64,000 nt of DNA from Salinibacterium sp. NK8237 (GTDB taxonomy: Bacteria; Actinomycetota; Actinomycetes; Actinomycetales; Microbacteriaceae), in the NCBI RefSeq assembly GCF_015864955.1, contig NZ_JADYWE010000001.1, positions 682,001-746,000 of the forward strand. The letters run 5' to 3'. Each line of letters begins with the position of its first letter. Positions within the stretch are counted from its first letter, which is position 1. The notes below the pieces were generated by a model. That model saw nothing but the letters and a program-made list of their open reading frames with translations, had not been told where the DNA came from and did no database searches. Positions 1-9,030 of this stretch are shown in pieces. Position numbers and translations under genes: made by a program.

Positions 1-313
1 AGTTGACGGCAACAGGCTCAGAAAAGCTAGCGGCTGAAGCCTCGACGGCGCTTTCAATGCGGCCAAGCAGTGAGCGAACCGGAACGACGGCATCGAAATC
101 ATCCGTTGATGACAAAGCGAAGGTGCGAAGTCCCAGCACTGTGGGGCTCTGATCGAGTAACCCAGCGGGGTGCAGAACAGAAACGTACACGGCAAGAACG
201 CCAGCGCCGCCGATGAGACGCACCGATCCTTCATCGACTCGGGCAGCGCGGCCTAAGAACACTTGCAGGTCACCCAGCGCGAGGGAGTCGACCAAAGTAA
301 ACGATCCAGTCAT
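1..313 (-). CDS. Hypothetical protein, C-terminus cut by window edge
   Basis: An open frame on the minus strand starts at ATG (313) and stays open for 104 codons to the window edge, so only the N-terminal part is present. It begins MTGSFTLVDSLALGDLQVFL and then reads as a mix of strands and helices with no signal peptide, membrane segment or cofactor motif. It is divergent from the thioesterase gene and the two starts are only 19 bases apart, so the promoters must overlap or lie inside the coding regions. I do not recognise the family. Codon use matches the neighbours, which supports a real gene. Confidence 0.6.
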   Translation of the reverse strand, partial: MTGSFTLVDSLALGDLQVFLGRAARVDEGSVRLIGGAGVLAVYVSVLHPAGLLDQSPTVLGLRTFALSSTDDFDAVVPVRSLLGRIESAVEASAASFSEPVAVN

Positions 314-332
314 AGGCCTCTAAACTACAGGC

Positions 333-1199
333 ATGACGGACCCTATGGCTGGACTTCTGACTGCCCTTGATCTCACCGACACCGGCGCACGAACGAGTGA
401 AGACATTTTCACCGGCCCAAGCCAGTGGATGCCGCAGGGCCGTGTCTTCGGCGGGCAAGTGTTAGCGCAGGCTCTCGTTGCCGCGCAGCGCACTCTCGCA
501 GAGGACCGCGTCGTGCATTCCATGCACGGATATTTCTTGCGCCCGGGCGATGTCAACCTCCCCATCACGTTCTCGGTAGACCGCATTCACGATGGTCGTT
601 CGTTCTCGACGCGGCGCACTCAGGCTTACCAAGAGGGCGTACCGATCCTGTCGGCAATTGCCTCTTTTCAGGATGACGATGCTGGTCTTGATCACCAGAT
701 CGACATGCCCGCCGACCTTCCTGACCCGGAGTCGCTGCCGACGACGGCCGAGTCTCTGGCTAGTGTCGATCATCCGGTAGCCCGTTATTGGTCATCGCAG
801 CGCCCCTTCGACATGCGATACGTGACATCGCCCATCTTTATGAGCGTTGATGGCGGCAACGTCCCTCATCAGGCAGTGTGGATCAAATCGGTTGGACCGA
901 TGCCTGACGATATGAACTTGCACCGGGCAGCGTTGGCCTACGCAAGCGATTACTCGATTTTGGAGTCGATCATGCGACGCCACGACCTCGCCTGGGTCAC
1001 TCCCGGGATCAAGGTGGCGAGCCTCGATCACGCCATGTGGTGGCATCGCGACGCCCGCGTTGATGAGTGGCTCCTCTATGTCCAAGAATCACCGAACGCC
1101 ATTGGTGGCCGTGGTCTTTCGCTCGGTCGGATCTACGACCGCTCTGGCCGTTTAATCGCGAGCGTTGCACAAGAGGGAATGGTGCGTCCTCCCCGCTAA
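333..1199 (+). CDS. tesB: Acyl-CoA thioesterase II (TesB-type)
   Basis: Hydrolyses medium and long acyl-CoA to free fatty acid and CoA in the cytoplasm. The 288-residue length is normal for TesB, which is a double-hotdog protein. The N-terminal hotdog carries VFGGQVLAQAL and SMHGYFLRPGD; the C-terminal hotdog carries SLDHAMWWH with the likely catalytic Asp232 and ends SVAQEGMVRPPR with the likely catalytic Gln280. The ATG at 333 follows the divergent gene by 19 bases; a second in-frame ATG lies four codons in (MTDPMAG), so the exact start is not certain. It appears monocistronic, with a 400-base gap after it. Confidence 0.93.
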   Translation: MTDPMAGLLTALDLTDTGARTSEDIFTGPSQWMPQGRVFGGQVLAQALVAAQRTLAEDRVVHSMHGYFLRPGDVNLPITFSVDRIHDGRSFSTRRTQAYQEGVPILSAIASFQDDDAGLDHQIDMPADLPDPESLPTTAESLASVDHPVARYWSSQRPFDMRYVTSPIFMSVDGGNVPHQAVWIKSVGPMPDDMNLHRAALAYASDYSILESIMRRHDLAWVTPGIKVASLDHAMWWHRDARVDEWLLYVQESPNAIGGRGLSLGRIYDRSGRLIASVAQEGMVRPPR

Positions 1200-1602
1200 A
1201 AGGTCTCGATTCGTCAAATTGGACGGCAGTTTTACGGTCGATAGGTAACAAACCAGTAACAAAGATGACCCCGTTCGATCCCTACTGTGCCGCGGATCGA
1301 GCTCGGACACCGTCACCGTATGTCCCCAATCTGGTGGACCTGAAACTGCGGAAAAGCCCAAAAAACGTTACCGTTGACATCGGCCTTGCTGCAGGTGTGC
1401 CCCGTTTTGGGCCCTCTAAGCAAGGTGCTACGAAATCAGGCCGCGCGCGCCAACCCGTCACCGGGATGTCGTTCGTACGGTTGTTTCGCAGTGGAGTTGC
1501 TCCGAAAGCGCTCCCCTATCGTTTCCCACCAGAACCACCCCCGGATTCGCTAGAGCCCTGCGTTCAACCCGGACCGTAATCGAGAGAAGCGAAGCCCTTA
1601 AG
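1200..1602. other. Intergenic region upstream of the betaine transporter operon
   Basis: No convincing gene is visible in these 403 bases; an open frame that runs through them is a continuation of a shadow of tesB. A TTGACA hexamer at 1374-1379 resembles a -35 box, but no good -10 follows at the usual spacing. Because it precedes proV, osmotic control elements would be expected here, but I cannot point to a specific operator. Confidence 0.4.
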
Positions 1603-2922
1603 GTGCCGAGTAATCAGGAGAACGTGACCGAGAAATTTGCTGTCAGTGCGAAGAACATCTACAAGGTGTTTGGACGCCGTCCACAGGAAGCCGTTGAAAG
1701 GCTTCAGCATGGCGCCACCCGCGATGAGATCAAAGAGCTTGGTACCGCTGCCGTAATCGACGCCAGCTTCGACGTTCGCCCCGGCGAAATATTCGTAGTC
1801 ATGGGCCTTTCCGGTTCGGGAAAATCCACGCTCATCCGCATGCTCAACGGACTGTGGGACACCACGTCAGGCAGCGTCACCGTCGGTGGCGACCTGATCA
1901 CCGGAATTTCTGGTCCCAAGCTTCGCGAGGTTCGCCGCCGTCACATTTCGATGGTCTTTCAGCACTTCGCTCTGTTCCCGCACCGCACGGTGCTGGAGAA
2001 CGCTGCTTACGCTCTCGAAGTTCAGGGAATGCCGAAGACTGAGCGTCTCGCTCGCGCGCAGAAGACCATCGACCTCGTAGGTCTCAAGGGCTGGGGTTCC
2101 AAGCTTCCCTCCGAGCTTTCTGGTGGAATGCAGCAGCGCGTCGGCCTCGCCCGCGCCCTCGCCGCCGACACCGACATCCTTCTTATGGACGAGGCCTTTA
2201 GCGCCCTCGACCCGCTGATTCGTCGCGAAATGCAAGAGCAGTTGCTCGAGCTTCAGACCGAGCTCGGCAAGACCATCATCTTCATCACTCACGATCTCAA
2301 CGAGGCAATGTTCCTCGGAGATCGCATCGCAGTGATGCGTGACGGCCGTATCGTTCAGATCGGCACGCCAGAGGACATCCTCACCGACCCGGCCAACGAC
2401 TATGTTGCTCAGTTCGTTCAGGATGTTGATCGCTCACGTGTTCTCACGGCCGCCAGCGTCATGGAGCCTGTGCGCGCAACCGTATTCGCCAGTGGCGGAC
2501 CTCGCGCCGCGCTTAAGGTCATGCGTGACCTTCAGACCTCAACCGCCTTCGTGATCAGCCGCGACCGCACGCTTCAGGGCGTCGTTCGCGATGCCGACGT
2601 GATGAAGCTCGTCCGTAAGGGCGTCAGCGATCTGACGACGATTTTGAGCGACGAATACAACGCTGTGGACGAAAACACCTACCTGTCGGAACTCTTCGTT
2701 CCGTCGGTCGAAAGCCCGCTTCCGCTCGCTGTTCTCGACGAGCGTGGCCGCCTGAGAGGTGTCGTTCCGCGCGTCACCCTCCTCGCCGCTCTCGGCAACG
2801 TCACCACCGACACCGATGAATTTCAAGCGATCGAACCACCTCTTACCGTCTCGACCTCGGTGATTACCGACGCCCTTGACGCCAGCGATACGAGCTCCGA
2901 CGCGAAGGAGGACGCACGATGA
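1603..2922 (+). CDS. proV: Glycine betaine/proline ABC transporter ATP-binding protein
   Basis: ATPase of a quaternary-amine uptake system that imports compatible solutes under osmotic stress. Walker A GLSGSGKST is at residues 68-76, followed by the signature LSGGMQQRVGLARALA and the Walker B LLMDEAFSALDPL, typical of the ProV/OpuAA group. The C-terminal 150 residues form a CBS-type regulatory region that in this family senses ionic strength. The listed start is GTG 1603; a second GTG at 1624 (MTEKFAV) sits 3 bases after AGGAG and is possible. It overlaps proW by ATGA. The 439-residue length is normal. Confidence 0.95.
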   Translation: MPSNQENVTEKFAVSAKNIYKVFGRRPQEAVERLQHGATRDEIKELGTAAVIDASFDVRPGEIFVVMGLSGSGKSTLIRMLNGLWDTTSGSVTVGGDLITGISGPKLREVRRRHISMVFQHFALFPHRTVLENAAYALEVQGMPKTERLARAQKTIDLVGLKGWGSKLPSELSGGMQQRVGLARALAADTDILLMDEAFSALDPLIRREMQEQLLELQTELGKTIIFITHDLNEAMFLGDRIAVMRDGRIVQIGTPEDILTDPANDYVAQFVQDVDRSRVLTAASVMEPVRATVFASGGPRAALKVMRDLQTSTAFVISRDRTLQGVVRDADVMKLVRKGVSDLTTILSDEYNAVDENTYLSELFVPSVESPLPLAVLDERGRLRGVVPRVTLLAALGNVTTDTDEFQAIEPPLTVSTSVITDALDASDTSSDAKEDAR

Positions 2923-3878
2923 ACGACTTCCTCAGAATTCCCCTCGGCCAGTGGGTCGAAAACGGTGTTGATTTCATCACCAACACATTCGGTTTCTTCT
3001 TTGACTTCATCAAGCTGATCGTTTCCTCGGTCGCCGACGGAATGAGCTTCGCGTTCACTTCGCCGCCATTCTGGGTCATTGTCATCATCCTCGCGGTTAT
3101 CGCGTTCGTTGCACGTGGATGGGTTTTCTCGCTCGGCACTGCGCTCAGCTTCCTCTTGATCCTCAGCTTGGATCAGTGGGAAAACGCGATGGATACCTTG
3201 GCGCTCGTCCTGGTTGCCGCGGCTATCGCCGTGTTGATCAGCGTTCCGCTCGGAATTCTTGCCGCAAAGTACCGCACGGTGTCCACGATCGTGAAGCCCA
3301 TTCTCGACTTCCTGCAGACTCTGCCGGTCTTCGTTTACCTCATCCCCGCACTGATCCTGTTCCGCGTGGGTGATGTTCCCGGAATCGTGGCAACTGTGCT
3401 CTTCGCGCTCGCTCCCGGTGTTCGCCTCACCGAACTCGGAATTCGCGGCGTCGATAGCGAAGTTGTTGAAGCAGGACAGGCCTTCGGTGCATCGCCCGGC
3501 CGCATCCTTCGACAGATTCAGCTTCCGCTGGCTCTGCCGTCAATCATGGCCGGTATTAACCAGGTCATCATGCTCTCGCTCTCCATGGTCGTTATCGCGT
3601 CCATGGTTGGTGCCGGCGGCCTCGGCCAGCCCGTTATCCAGAGCTTGAGCCGAGCGGATGTCGCACTCGGCTTCGAGGCTGGACTGTCTGTAGTTATCTT
3701 GGCCATCTTCCTGGACCGCCTCACGGCATCCTTCGGATCGGGCAAGGGCTACTTCCAGTTCATTATCGAGTCATTCAAGGTTCGTAGCCGTGGTGAAGAA
3801 TCTGTAGTGGTTGAGACCACCGCAGATAGCTCGGCCGCTACGACCGAACCAGCCGAACACACTCCCCCCGTTCGCTAA
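2919..3878 (+). CDS. proW: Glycine betaine/proline ABC transporter permease
   Basis: Membrane permease partner of ProV. The protein has an N-terminal hydrophobic pair, then a binding-protein-dependent permease domain with the coupling-loop region EAGQAFGASPGRILRQIQLP, which contacts the ATPase. I estimate six to seven membrane segments. The start codon overlaps the proV stop (ATGA), indicating translational coupling, and an AAGGAGG site lies at the end of proV. The C-terminal tail after about residue 290 is hydrophilic and Ser/Thr/Glu-rich. The 319-residue length fits ProW proteins. Confidence 0.94.
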   Translation: MNDFLRIPLGQWVENGVDFITNTFGFFFDFIKLIVSSVADGMSFAFTSPPFWVIVIILAVIAFVARGWVFSLGTALSFLLILSLDQWENAMDTLALVLVAAAIAVLISVPLGILAAKYRTVSTIVKPILDFLQTLPVFVYLIPALILFRVGDVPGIVATVLFALAPGVRLTELGIRGVDSEVVEAGQAFGASPGRILRQIQLPLALPSIMAGINQVIMLSLSMVVIASMVGAGGLGQPVIQSLSRADVALGFEAGLSVVILAIFLDRLTASFGSGKGYFQFIIESFKVRSRGEESVVVETTADSSAATTEPAEHTPPVR

Positions 3879-3982
3879 TTTTCGGGCGCCAACCCGCGCT
3901 CGTTTCCCCGCATACAGAGAACCCTGTGTGCATCGACGTCAACATCGTCGACGCTTTAGCGTTGACAGAAAAGGACGACACA

Positions 3983-4876
3983 ATGAAGAAGCAGACACGT
4001 GCTGCAATTGCAATCGGAGCCGCTGCGCTCCTCGGTCTGTCGGCTTGCGCCGCAGGCGGAGACGACACCGCGTCCGACGACGCTGTTGAGAGCAAAGATC
4101 TCAGCATTGCCGTATTCAACGGATGGCCTGAGGGCGAAGCAGTTTCGTACCTCTGGAAGGCAATCCTTGAAGACAAGGGTTACAACGTAGAGCTCGAATA
4201 CGCTGACGTTACCCCGATCTTCTCGGGTCTCAGCACCGGTGACTACGACATCGCGCTTGACGGATGGCTCCCCATCACTCACGCAAGCCTGATGGAAGAG
4301 TACGGCGACACCATTGAAGACCTCGGCGCATGGAACAGCGAAGCTGGCCTGACCGTTGCAGTCAACTCTGATGCCCCCATCGACTCGCTCGAAGAGCTCG
4401 CAGCAAACGCTGACGAATTCGGCAACCGCATCGTGGGCATCGAGCCTGGTGCAGGACTCACTGAAGCAGTCCTGAACAACACCATGCCGACCTACGGCCT
4501 CGACGACATGGAACTTCTCACGTCGTCGACCCCCGCAATGCTTGCTGAGCTGCAGGCTGCACTCGACAACGGCGAGAACATTGCCGTCACTCTCTGGCGT
4601 CCGCACTGGGCCTACGATGCATTCGACATCAAGGACCTTGCTGACCCCGAGGGAACGCTCGGAGACGTTGAAGAAATTCACTCCTTCGCACGCGACACCC
4701 TGAGCGACGACATGCCTGAGGTCACTGAGTGGATCTCTAGCTTCAAGATGGACTCCGAGCTTCTTTACTCGCTCGAGAACGTCATGTACAACGAGTACGA
4801 AGGAACCGACTTCGAGCCCATCGTTGCTGACTGGATTGCAGCGAACCAGGACTACGTAGACGGCCTCACCAGCTAA
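3983..4876 (+). CDS. proX: Glycine betaine-binding lipoprotein of ABC transporter
   Basis: Substrate-binding subunit, lipid-anchored outside the membrane. The chosen ATG at 3983 gives MKKQTRAAIAIG followed by a hydrophobic stretch and the lipobox LSAC, and AAGGAC lies just upstream; an upstream in-frame GTG at 3926 is rejected because it would bury the signal peptide. The mature part is an OpuAC-type domain with aromatic residues such as FNGWPEGEAVSYLW and TLWRPHWAYDAFD, which in this family form the cage that holds the trimethylammonium head. It is the third gene of the proVWX operon and is followed by a terminator. Confidence 0.94.
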   Translation: MKKQTRAAIAIGAAALLGLSACAAGGDDTASDDAVESKDLSIAVFNGWPEGEAVSYLWKAILEDKGYNVELEYADVTPIFSGLSTGDYDIALDGWLPITHASLMEEYGDTIEDLGAWNSEAGLTVAVNSDAPIDSLEELAANADEFGNRIVGIEPGAGLTEAVLNNTMPTYGLDDMELLTSSTPAMLAELQAALDNGENIAVTLWRPHWAYDAFDIKDLADPEGTLGDVEEIHSFARDTLSDDMPEVTEWISSFKMDSELLYSLENVMYNEYEGTDFEPIVADWIAANQDYVDGLTS

Positions 4877-4916
4877 TACTGTTTTAGCTTCCAGCACTTC
4901 GGTGCTGTAACTCACG

Positions 4917-4947
4917 AAAAGGGGTCGCCTTCGGGCGGCCCCTTTTT
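4917..4947 (+). terminator. Rho-independent terminator after proX
   Basis: A GC-rich stem, GGGGTCGCC pairing with GGCGGCCCC around a TTCG loop, is followed by five T residues. It lies about 40 bases after the proX stop and closes the betaine operon. Confidence 0.88.
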
Positions 4948-4985
4948 GCGTGCACGGCATCTTTCCTGTGTCACGCTAGGGTCGA

Positions 4986-6221
4986 ATGGTGCCAGCTAAC
5001 GAGAACCCCATCGTCATCATCGCTCCTGATTCGTTCAAGGGCAGCCTGACTGCTGCGGATGCCGCGGCAGCCCTCGAGCGCGGAGCCCGCGAAATGCTCC
5101 CCGAGTCCGCCACGGTGCTCACGTTTCCCATGGCTGACGGCGGAGAAGGCTCTCTTGACGCCGTATTGGCTGCCTGGCTTCAACCCGCCCTCACGATGAC
5201 GACCGTTGACGCCATTGGCCGCAAACGCGAAGCGCGCTACGGACTCGACAGCGAAGGCCACCGCGCAGTCATCGAAGCAGCGCAGGCCAACGGACTCCCC
5301 CACGTCAGCGATGTGCCACTGCAAGCTCTGCGCGCCGATAGCTACGGCGTTGGCCTCATCGCCGCACGCCTCATCGAAGGCGGCGCCCGTGATGTGACGC
5401 TCTTTCTCGGCGGCTCCGCAGCCACCGACGGGGGTACAGGACTGCTGCGCGCGCTCGGTGCGCGATTCCTTGATGCCGCGGGTAATGAGTTGGCACCCGG
5501 AGGCGGCGCGCTAGCCTCCCTCTCAACGATCGACCTGAGCGGGCTCATCGCCGGCGCGCTCGAGACGCAATGGCGCATCGCCGTCGACGTGACCAATCCC
5601 CTAGTCGGAGCACAGGGCGCCGCTCACGTGTTTGGGCCTCAGAAGGGAGCTTCAGCATCCGATGTCACGATCTTGAATGCCGGACTCACCCGCCTAGCCG
5701 AAGTGCTTGCAGAGACGCCGCTGGCTGCCGAGCGCGGCTTCTCTGCCGCCGGAATCGCAGCGTTGCCCGGTATCGGTGCCGGCGGCGGAACTGCTGCTCC
5801 CCTTGTGGCGCTCTGTGGCGCTGTTTTGGTTCCCGGTGCACAGCTCGTGGCGGATGCCATCGGCTTGAGCAAGGTCATCGCAAGCGCAGACGTGATTCTT
5901 ACCGGCGAGGGCCGCTTCGATTCGCAGTCGCTCGACGGCAAAGTTGTTGACTACCTGCGCGGCGCCAAGGGCCCAAGCGGTTGGCTCGCAGTTATCGCCG
6001 GCAGTGTGGGCATGAGCCCGAGCGAAGCGAAAGCGGCCGGGATCGATGTGGCCCTTCCTCTGGGCTCAGGCATCGAGAGCCGCAAAGAACTCTTCCAACT
6101 GGCGGCACCACTGCTCGAGGCACGGGGCGCGCACGCTATCGCCGAATGGTTCGAACCTACCGACCTCGACGCCGAGTTCAGAGACGAAGAGGGCGACGAC
6201 GACGCGACTCTCGGCAACTAA
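4986..6221 (+). CDS. Glycerate kinase (GarK/GlxK family)
   Basis: Phosphorylates D-glycerate with ATP to 2- or 3-phosphoglycerate, linking glycerate to glycolysis or serine synthesis. The type I glycerate kinase signature APDSFKGSL is at residues 13-21, with PMADGGEGS near residue 50, FLGGSAATDGGTG in the middle, and LTGEGRFDSQSLDGK near residue 310. The total of 411 residues is a little longer than the usual 370-380 because of an acidic C-terminal tail. It is a single gene, flanked by the proX terminator and a convergent thioesterase gene. Which of the two product isomers it makes cannot be told from sequence. Confidence 0.93.
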   Translation: MVPANENPIVIIAPDSFKGSLTAADAAAALERGAREMLPESATVLTFPMADGGEGSLDAVLAAWLQPALTMTTVDAIGRKREARYGLDSEGHRAVIEAAQANGLPHVSDVPLQALRADSYGVGLIAARLIEGGARDVTLFLGGSAATDGGTGLLRALGARFLDAAGNELAPGGGALASLSTIDLSGLIAGALETQWRIAVDVTNPLVGAQGAAHVFGPQKGASASDVTILNAGLTRLAEVLAETPLAAERGFSAAGIAALPGIGAGGGTAAPLVALCGAVLVPGAQLVADAIGLSKVIASADVILTGEGRFDSQSLDGKVVDYLRGAKGPSGWLAVIAGSVGMSPSEAKAAGIDVALPLGSGIESRKELFQLAAPLLEARGAHAIAEWFEPTDLDAEFRDEEGDDDATLGN

Positions 6222-6259
6222 CGCTTGGCCGCTAGTGCTTCGAAGCTAGAGCGTGGCAA

Positions 6260-6727
6260 CTAACGCCGCTTCGCGAACTGGAGCGGCTCTTCGGCGTAGT
6301 CGTTGAATACAGTGCGCTGGGCTTGACTAATACGCATGGGCCGCGAGGTCGCAGCATCAACAAGCACCAAAGTGGTGGATGCTCGAACGAAAAGCAGCTG
6401 CGGTTCAACGCCCTCAGGGCTGTAGATCTCGTAGCAAACTTCGAGGCTTGCTCCCCCGACACGTCCGATCCACATCTGAATGTCGATGGGCTCGCGCATA
6501 TACGGAATCGGCAGTAGGTATTCGATTTCTTGACGCGCAATGAGCGTCATGGTGTCGCCGCCGGGGCGACCGTCGAGCACGGCGGTGAGAGGCGCATCCG
6601 CTCCCGCTACTGGCCAGAATGCGTGAATGCGCGCCTCTTCGAGGAGGCGAAACACTTCAGCATTGTTGACGTGTTGGTACGCGTCAACGTCTGACCAGCG
6701 CAGCGGGAGCGGGATGTGCAATCTCAT
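6260..6727 (-). CDS. Acyl-CoA thioesterase, 4HBT hotdog family
   Basis: Single-domain hotdog thioesterase of 155 residues. The N-terminus MRLHIPLPLRWSDVDAYQHVNN has the 4-hydroxybenzoyl-CoA thioesterase/YbgC pattern, with the Asp of SDVDAYQHVNN as probable catalytic residue. I start at ATG 6727, two bases after the ettA stop codon, because the longer frame (to 6910) only reads the ettA shadow. The gene probably forms an operon with ettA. The natural acyl-CoA substrate is unknown. Confidence 0.88.
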   Translation of the reverse strand: MRLHIPLPLRWSDVDAYQHVNNAEVFRLLEEARIHAFWPVAGADAPLTAVLDGRPGGDTMTLIARQEIEYLLPIPYMREPIDIQMWIGRVGGASLEVCYEIYSPEGVEPQLLFVRASTTLVLVDAATSRPMRISQAQRTVFNDYAEEPLQFAKRR

Positions 6728-6729
6728 GG

Positions 6730-8412
6730 CTAGTCGCGGGTGAGCTTGCGGTAGGCGCTGCGGTGAGGCTTGGCCGCGTCGGGGCCGAGGCGCTCGATCT
6801 TGTTCTCTTCGTAAGCGTCGAAGTTTCCCTCGAACCAGTGCCAGTAGCCGGGGTTCGTTTCCGAACCTTCGTAAGCGAGGATGTGGGTCGCGATACGGTC
6901 GAGGAACCACCTATCGTGAGTGATCACCACAGCGCAGCCAGGGAACTCAAGGAGGGCGTTTTCGAGGCTTCCGAGAGTCTCGACGTCCAGGTCGTTAGTC
7001 GGTTCGTCAAGCAGGAGAAGGTTTCCGCCCTGCTTGAGCGTGAGCGCGAGGTTCAAGCGGTTGCGCTCACCACCGGAGAGCACACCGGCCTTCTTTTGCT
7101 GGTCTGGCCCCTTGAAGCCGAACTGCGAGACGTACCCGCGCGACGGAATTTCTGTCTTGCCGACCTGGATATAGTCCTGGCCGTCAGAAACAACTTCCCA
7201 CAGCGTCTTGTTGGGGTCGATGCCGCCACGAGTCTGGTCAACGTAAGAGATGTCGACTGTTTCGCCGACCTTTAGGTCTCCAGAGTCGAGTGGCTCAAGG
7301 CCAACGATGGTCTTGAACAGCGTGGTCTTACCGACACCGTTCGGGCCGATGACTCCCACAATTCCGTTGCGGGGAAGGGTGAAGCTGAGCCCATCGATCA
7401 GGATGCGCTCGTCGAAACCCTTCTTGAGGTTCTTGGCGTCGATGACCTGCGCGCCGAGGCGTGGCCCCATCGGGATGACGATTTCTTCGAAGTCCAGCTT
7501 TCTGGTCTTCTCCGCTTCGTTCGCCATTTCTTCGTAGCGTGCGAGTCGAGCCTTCGACTTGGTCTGGCGGCCCTTGGAGTTGGAGCGCACCCACTCAAGT
7601 TCGCTTGAGAGACGCTTGGCGAGCTTGGCGTCTTTCTTGCCCTGCACCTGGAGACGTTCTTGCTTCTTCTCGAGGTAAGTGGAGTAGTTGCCCTCGTAGG
7701 GGTAAAGGTGACCGCGGTCGACTTCAGCAATCCACTCGGCGACGTGGTCGAGGAAGTACCTATCGTGGGTTACGGCCAGTACGGCGCCCGGGTACTTAGA
7801 GAGGTGCTGCTCGAGCCAGAGAACACTTTCGGCGTCGAGGTGGTTAGTGGGCTCATCGAGAAGCAGCAGATCAGGCTTCTGCAGCAAAAGCTTGGTGAGC
7901 GCAACGCGGCGCTTTTCTCCACCGGAGAGTTTGTTGACGGGCCAGTCGCCTGGCGGCGTACGCAGCGCATCCATTGCTTGCTCGAGCTGGGAGTCGAGGT
8001 CCCACGCGTCAGCAGCGTCGATGTCTTCCTGAAGCGAACCCATTTCGGTCATGAGCGCATCGAAGTCGGCATCTGGTTCAGCCATTTCGAGGCCGATGGC
8101 CGCGTGACGGTCGACCTTGGCCTTGATCGGTCCGACGCCTTCTTGCACGTTTTCGAGAACGGTTTTGGTCTCGTCAAGCTCGGGTTCCTGCATGAGGATT
8201 CCGACCGAGTAGCCAGGGCTTAGGCGGGCTTCACCGTTGCTGGGGGTGTCGAGGCCCGCCATAATCTTGAGGATTGTGGACTTACCGGCACCGTTGGGGC
8301 CGACCACACCAATCTTCGCGCCGGGATAGAACGACATTGTGACGTCGTCAAGGATGAGCTTGTCGCCGACCGCTTTTCGCGCGCGCACCATGGAATAAAT
8401 GAATTCGGCCAT
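6730..8412 (-). CDS. ettA: Energy-dependent translational throttle protein EttA (ABC-F)
   Basis: Soluble ABC-F ATPase that binds the ribosomal E site and gates entry into elongation according to the ATP/ADP ratio. Two ABC cassettes are present: Walker A GPNGAGKST at residues 38-46 with LSGGEKRRVALTKLLL and LLLLDEPTNHLD, then GPNGVGKTTLF with LSGGERNRLNLALTL and LLLLDEPTNDLD. Between them lies the P-site tRNA interaction linker. The length of 560 residues and the absence of membrane segments fit EttA, the most conserved ABC-F subfamily. No strong ribosome site is visible before ATG 8412. Confidence 0.95.
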   Translation of the reverse strand: MAEFIYSMVRARKAVGDKLILDDVTMSFYPGAKIGVVGPNGAGKSTILKIMAGLDTPSNGEARLSPGYSVGILMQEPELDETKTVLENVQEGVGPIKAKVDRHAAIGLEMAEPDADFDALMTEMGSLQEDIDAADAWDLDSQLEQAMDALRTPPGDWPVNKLSGGEKRRVALTKLLLQKPDLLLLDEPTNHLDAESVLWLEQHLSKYPGAVLAVTHDRYFLDHVAEWIAEVDRGHLYPYEGNYSTYLEKKQERLQVQGKKDAKLAKRLSSELEWVRSNSKGRQTKSKARLARYEEMANEAEKTRKLDFEEIVIPMGPRLGAQVIDAKNLKKGFDERILIDGLSFTLPRNGIVGVIGPNGVGKTTLFKTIVGLEPLDSGDLKVGETVDISYVDQTRGGIDPNKTLWEVVSDGQDYIQVGKTEIPSRGYVSQFGFKGPDQQKKAGVLSGGERNRLNLALTLKQGGNLLLLDEPTNDLDVETLGSLENALLEFPGCAVVITHDRWFLDRIATHILAYEGSETNPGYWHWFEGNFDAYEENKIERLGPDAAKPHRSAYRKLTRD

Positions 8413-8439
8413 GTGACCATTCTACGGAGCGCTGAGCCT

Positions 8440-8478
8440 GAGTCGAACCCGTTGGGGAACGAGTCGAACCCGCTGGGG
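8440..8478. repeat. Short direct repeat in ettA upstream region
   Basis: Two 18-base copies, GAGTCGAACCCGTTGGGG and GAGTCGAACCCGCTGGGG, lie 3 bases apart between the ettA start and the downstream end of the next lipoprotein gene. They differ at one position. The copies could be a recent slippage duplication; a binding-site role is unproven. Confidence 0.6.
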
Positions 8479-8480
8479 CG

Positions 8481-8960
8481 TTACCAGTCGATTGCGCGGG
8501 TTGTTCCGACGAGACAACCGCCAGTTCCCAAGAGCGGTTCGATGGATGACACGTAGTTATCGGGGGCGAACTGGCCAAGGAGGCACTCGCCTTTGATCCG
8601 TATCGACACCACGATGGAGTCGGTGGCGAGGCCGATCGCTGTGGTGTCGGCGGTAACTTCCATGTCTTGCTTCTCGAAGCCGTTCTCGACGAGGTTGTCA
8701 ACGATGCTGCGGCCATCTCCACGGCCATTGGCTTCGTGGTATTCGATGTTGATCTGATCGAAGAATTGACGATTGGCCGCCGCATTCTCGCCAGGGCGCA
8801 GCATAGGGGCCGTCTCGCTGGCCTCGGGGGCTGGGGTGGTGGATTCGGCAGGAGTTGCCGAAGGTTCCGGCGTTTCCTGGATGCAACCGCTGAGCGCGAC
8901 CGCCGTCGCAAGGGTGAGGGCAAGAATCGCACCGAGTCGGCGAGTGGGTCGTACGCGCAT
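8481..8960 (-). CDS. Small secreted lipoprotein, function unknown
   Basis: The chosen ATG at 8960 (MRVRPTRRLGAIL) has GAAGGGA about six bases upstream; an earlier in-frame start at 8981 lacks this. The N-terminus is a signal peptide with lipobox LSGC, followed by a Thr/Pro/Glu/Ala-rich linker of about 35 residues and a compact domain of about 90 residues with two conserved-looking cysteines near the end (GECLLG and GGCLVG) that could form a disulfide. It resembles small actinobacterial lipoproteins of unknown function. It is transcribed toward ettA with a 68-base gap. Confidence 0.8.
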   Translation of the reverse strand: MRVRPTRRLGAILALTLATAVALSGCIQETPEPSATPAESTTPAPEASETAPMLRPGENAAANRQFFDQINIEYHEANGRGDGRSIVDNLVENGFEKQDMEVTADTTAIGLATDSIVVSIRIKGECLLGQFAPDNYVSSIEPLLGTGGCLVGTTRAIDW

Positions 8961-9030
8961 TGCATTCCCTTCGTCGGCCACGAGACTTCAGGGCCGCATC
9001 AAGTCTAGATTGCTTGCGCGCACGATCCGC

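Noticed and set aside
3956..4960. 334-codon open frame antisense to proX
   Set aside because: It spans the proX gene and its terminator hairpin, has no ribosome site, and has unusual composition for a protein.
6213..6266. 12-base direct repeat GGCAACTAACGC at the ends of the glycerate kinase and thioesterase genes
   Set aside because: Only two short copies, both partly set by coding and stop codons; no sign of an insertion between them.
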